A stretch of 16,489 bases of DNA from CAKSQF01 sp051868045 (lineage in GTDB: Bacteria > Bacillota > Clostridia > Oscillospirales > CAG-272), in the NCBI GenBank assembly GCA_051868045.1, contig JBJDZN010000070.1, positions 1 to 16,489 of the forward strand, in the 5' to 3' direction. Positions 16,458 through 16,489 of this stretch are shown here, in pieces. The notes beneath the pieces were generated by a model. It saw only the letters and a program-made list of their open reading frames with translations, was not told the DNA's origin and did not search any database. The stretch's first letter is position 1; the number at the start of each line of letters is the position of its first letter. The position numbers were made by a program, and so were the translations under genes.

Positions 16458-16489
16458 GATCCGTTCCGGATTCCGAATCCGCCATCGCC

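Noticed and set aside
16467..16481. A terminator after the GH127 gene
   Set aside because: CGGAT-TCCGA-ATCCG forms only a 5-bp stem, and the window ends before any T-run could be seen.
1..16489. tRNA or rRNA genes, CRISPR arrays, insertion sequences or attachment sites
   Set aside because: No clover-leaf-like sequence, regularly spaced repeats, transposase motifs or terminal inverted repeats with target duplications were seen on reading the window.

Overview
This 16.5 kb window looks like chromosomal DNA from an anaerobic, monoderm, Clostridia-type bacterium; the lineage is an inference. The reasons are moderately GC-rich coding DNA with strong GGAGG-type ribosome binding sites, sigma-A-type promoters with consensus TTGACA/TATAAT boxes, three lipoprotein signal peptides on secreted enzymes or binding proteins, a long double-FtsX ABC permease of the kind common in Firmicutes, and an oxygen-sensitive glycyl radical enzyme. 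No tRNA, rRNA, CRISPR array, transposase or phage gene is visible.

Left part (1-4950), all on the minus strand. A putative nucleotidyltransferase (115-1339) has its own promoter and ends at a bidirectional terminator. Upstream of it is a two-gene ABC exporter-type operon: ATPase (3952-4656), then an FtsX-type permease (1465-3918). About 300 bp of non-coding DNA follows, holding the strong terminator of the next minus-strand gene.

Centre (4953-8496). A large secreted lipoprotein related to GH51 alpha-L-arabinofuranosidases (4953-8180) is transcribed leftward. It diverges from an AraC-family regulator (8497-9360). The 316-bp intergenic region holds two perfect consensus promoters pointing outward. 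It also holds two copies of an 11-bp box, AAAAGGTGTAC, in mirror-image positions exactly 26 bp upstream of each -35 box.

Right part (8497-16457), all on the plus strand and probably one operon: araC-type regulator, a short and divergent glycyl radical enzyme (9402-11429), its radical-SAM activase overlapping it by ATGA (11426-12271), a small LamG-like lipoprotein (12305-13237), and a large lipoprotein (13383-16457) that repeats the same LamG-like domain and adds a GH127-type beta-L-arabinofuranosidase domain.

The centre and right part read as one arabinoside-responsive module. Two surface-anchored arabinofuranosidases of opposite anomeric type flank a regulator and a cytoplasmic radical enzyme. 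GH127 enzymes are known to act on the beta-L-arabinofuranosides attached to hydroxyproline in plant extensins, and one known glycyl radical enzyme class dehydrates trans-4-hydroxyproline. The module could therefore couple arabinose removal from hydroxyproline-rich glycoproteins to metabolism of a released aglycone or sugar. That link is a hypothesis; the radical enzyme's substrate cannot be read from the sequence.
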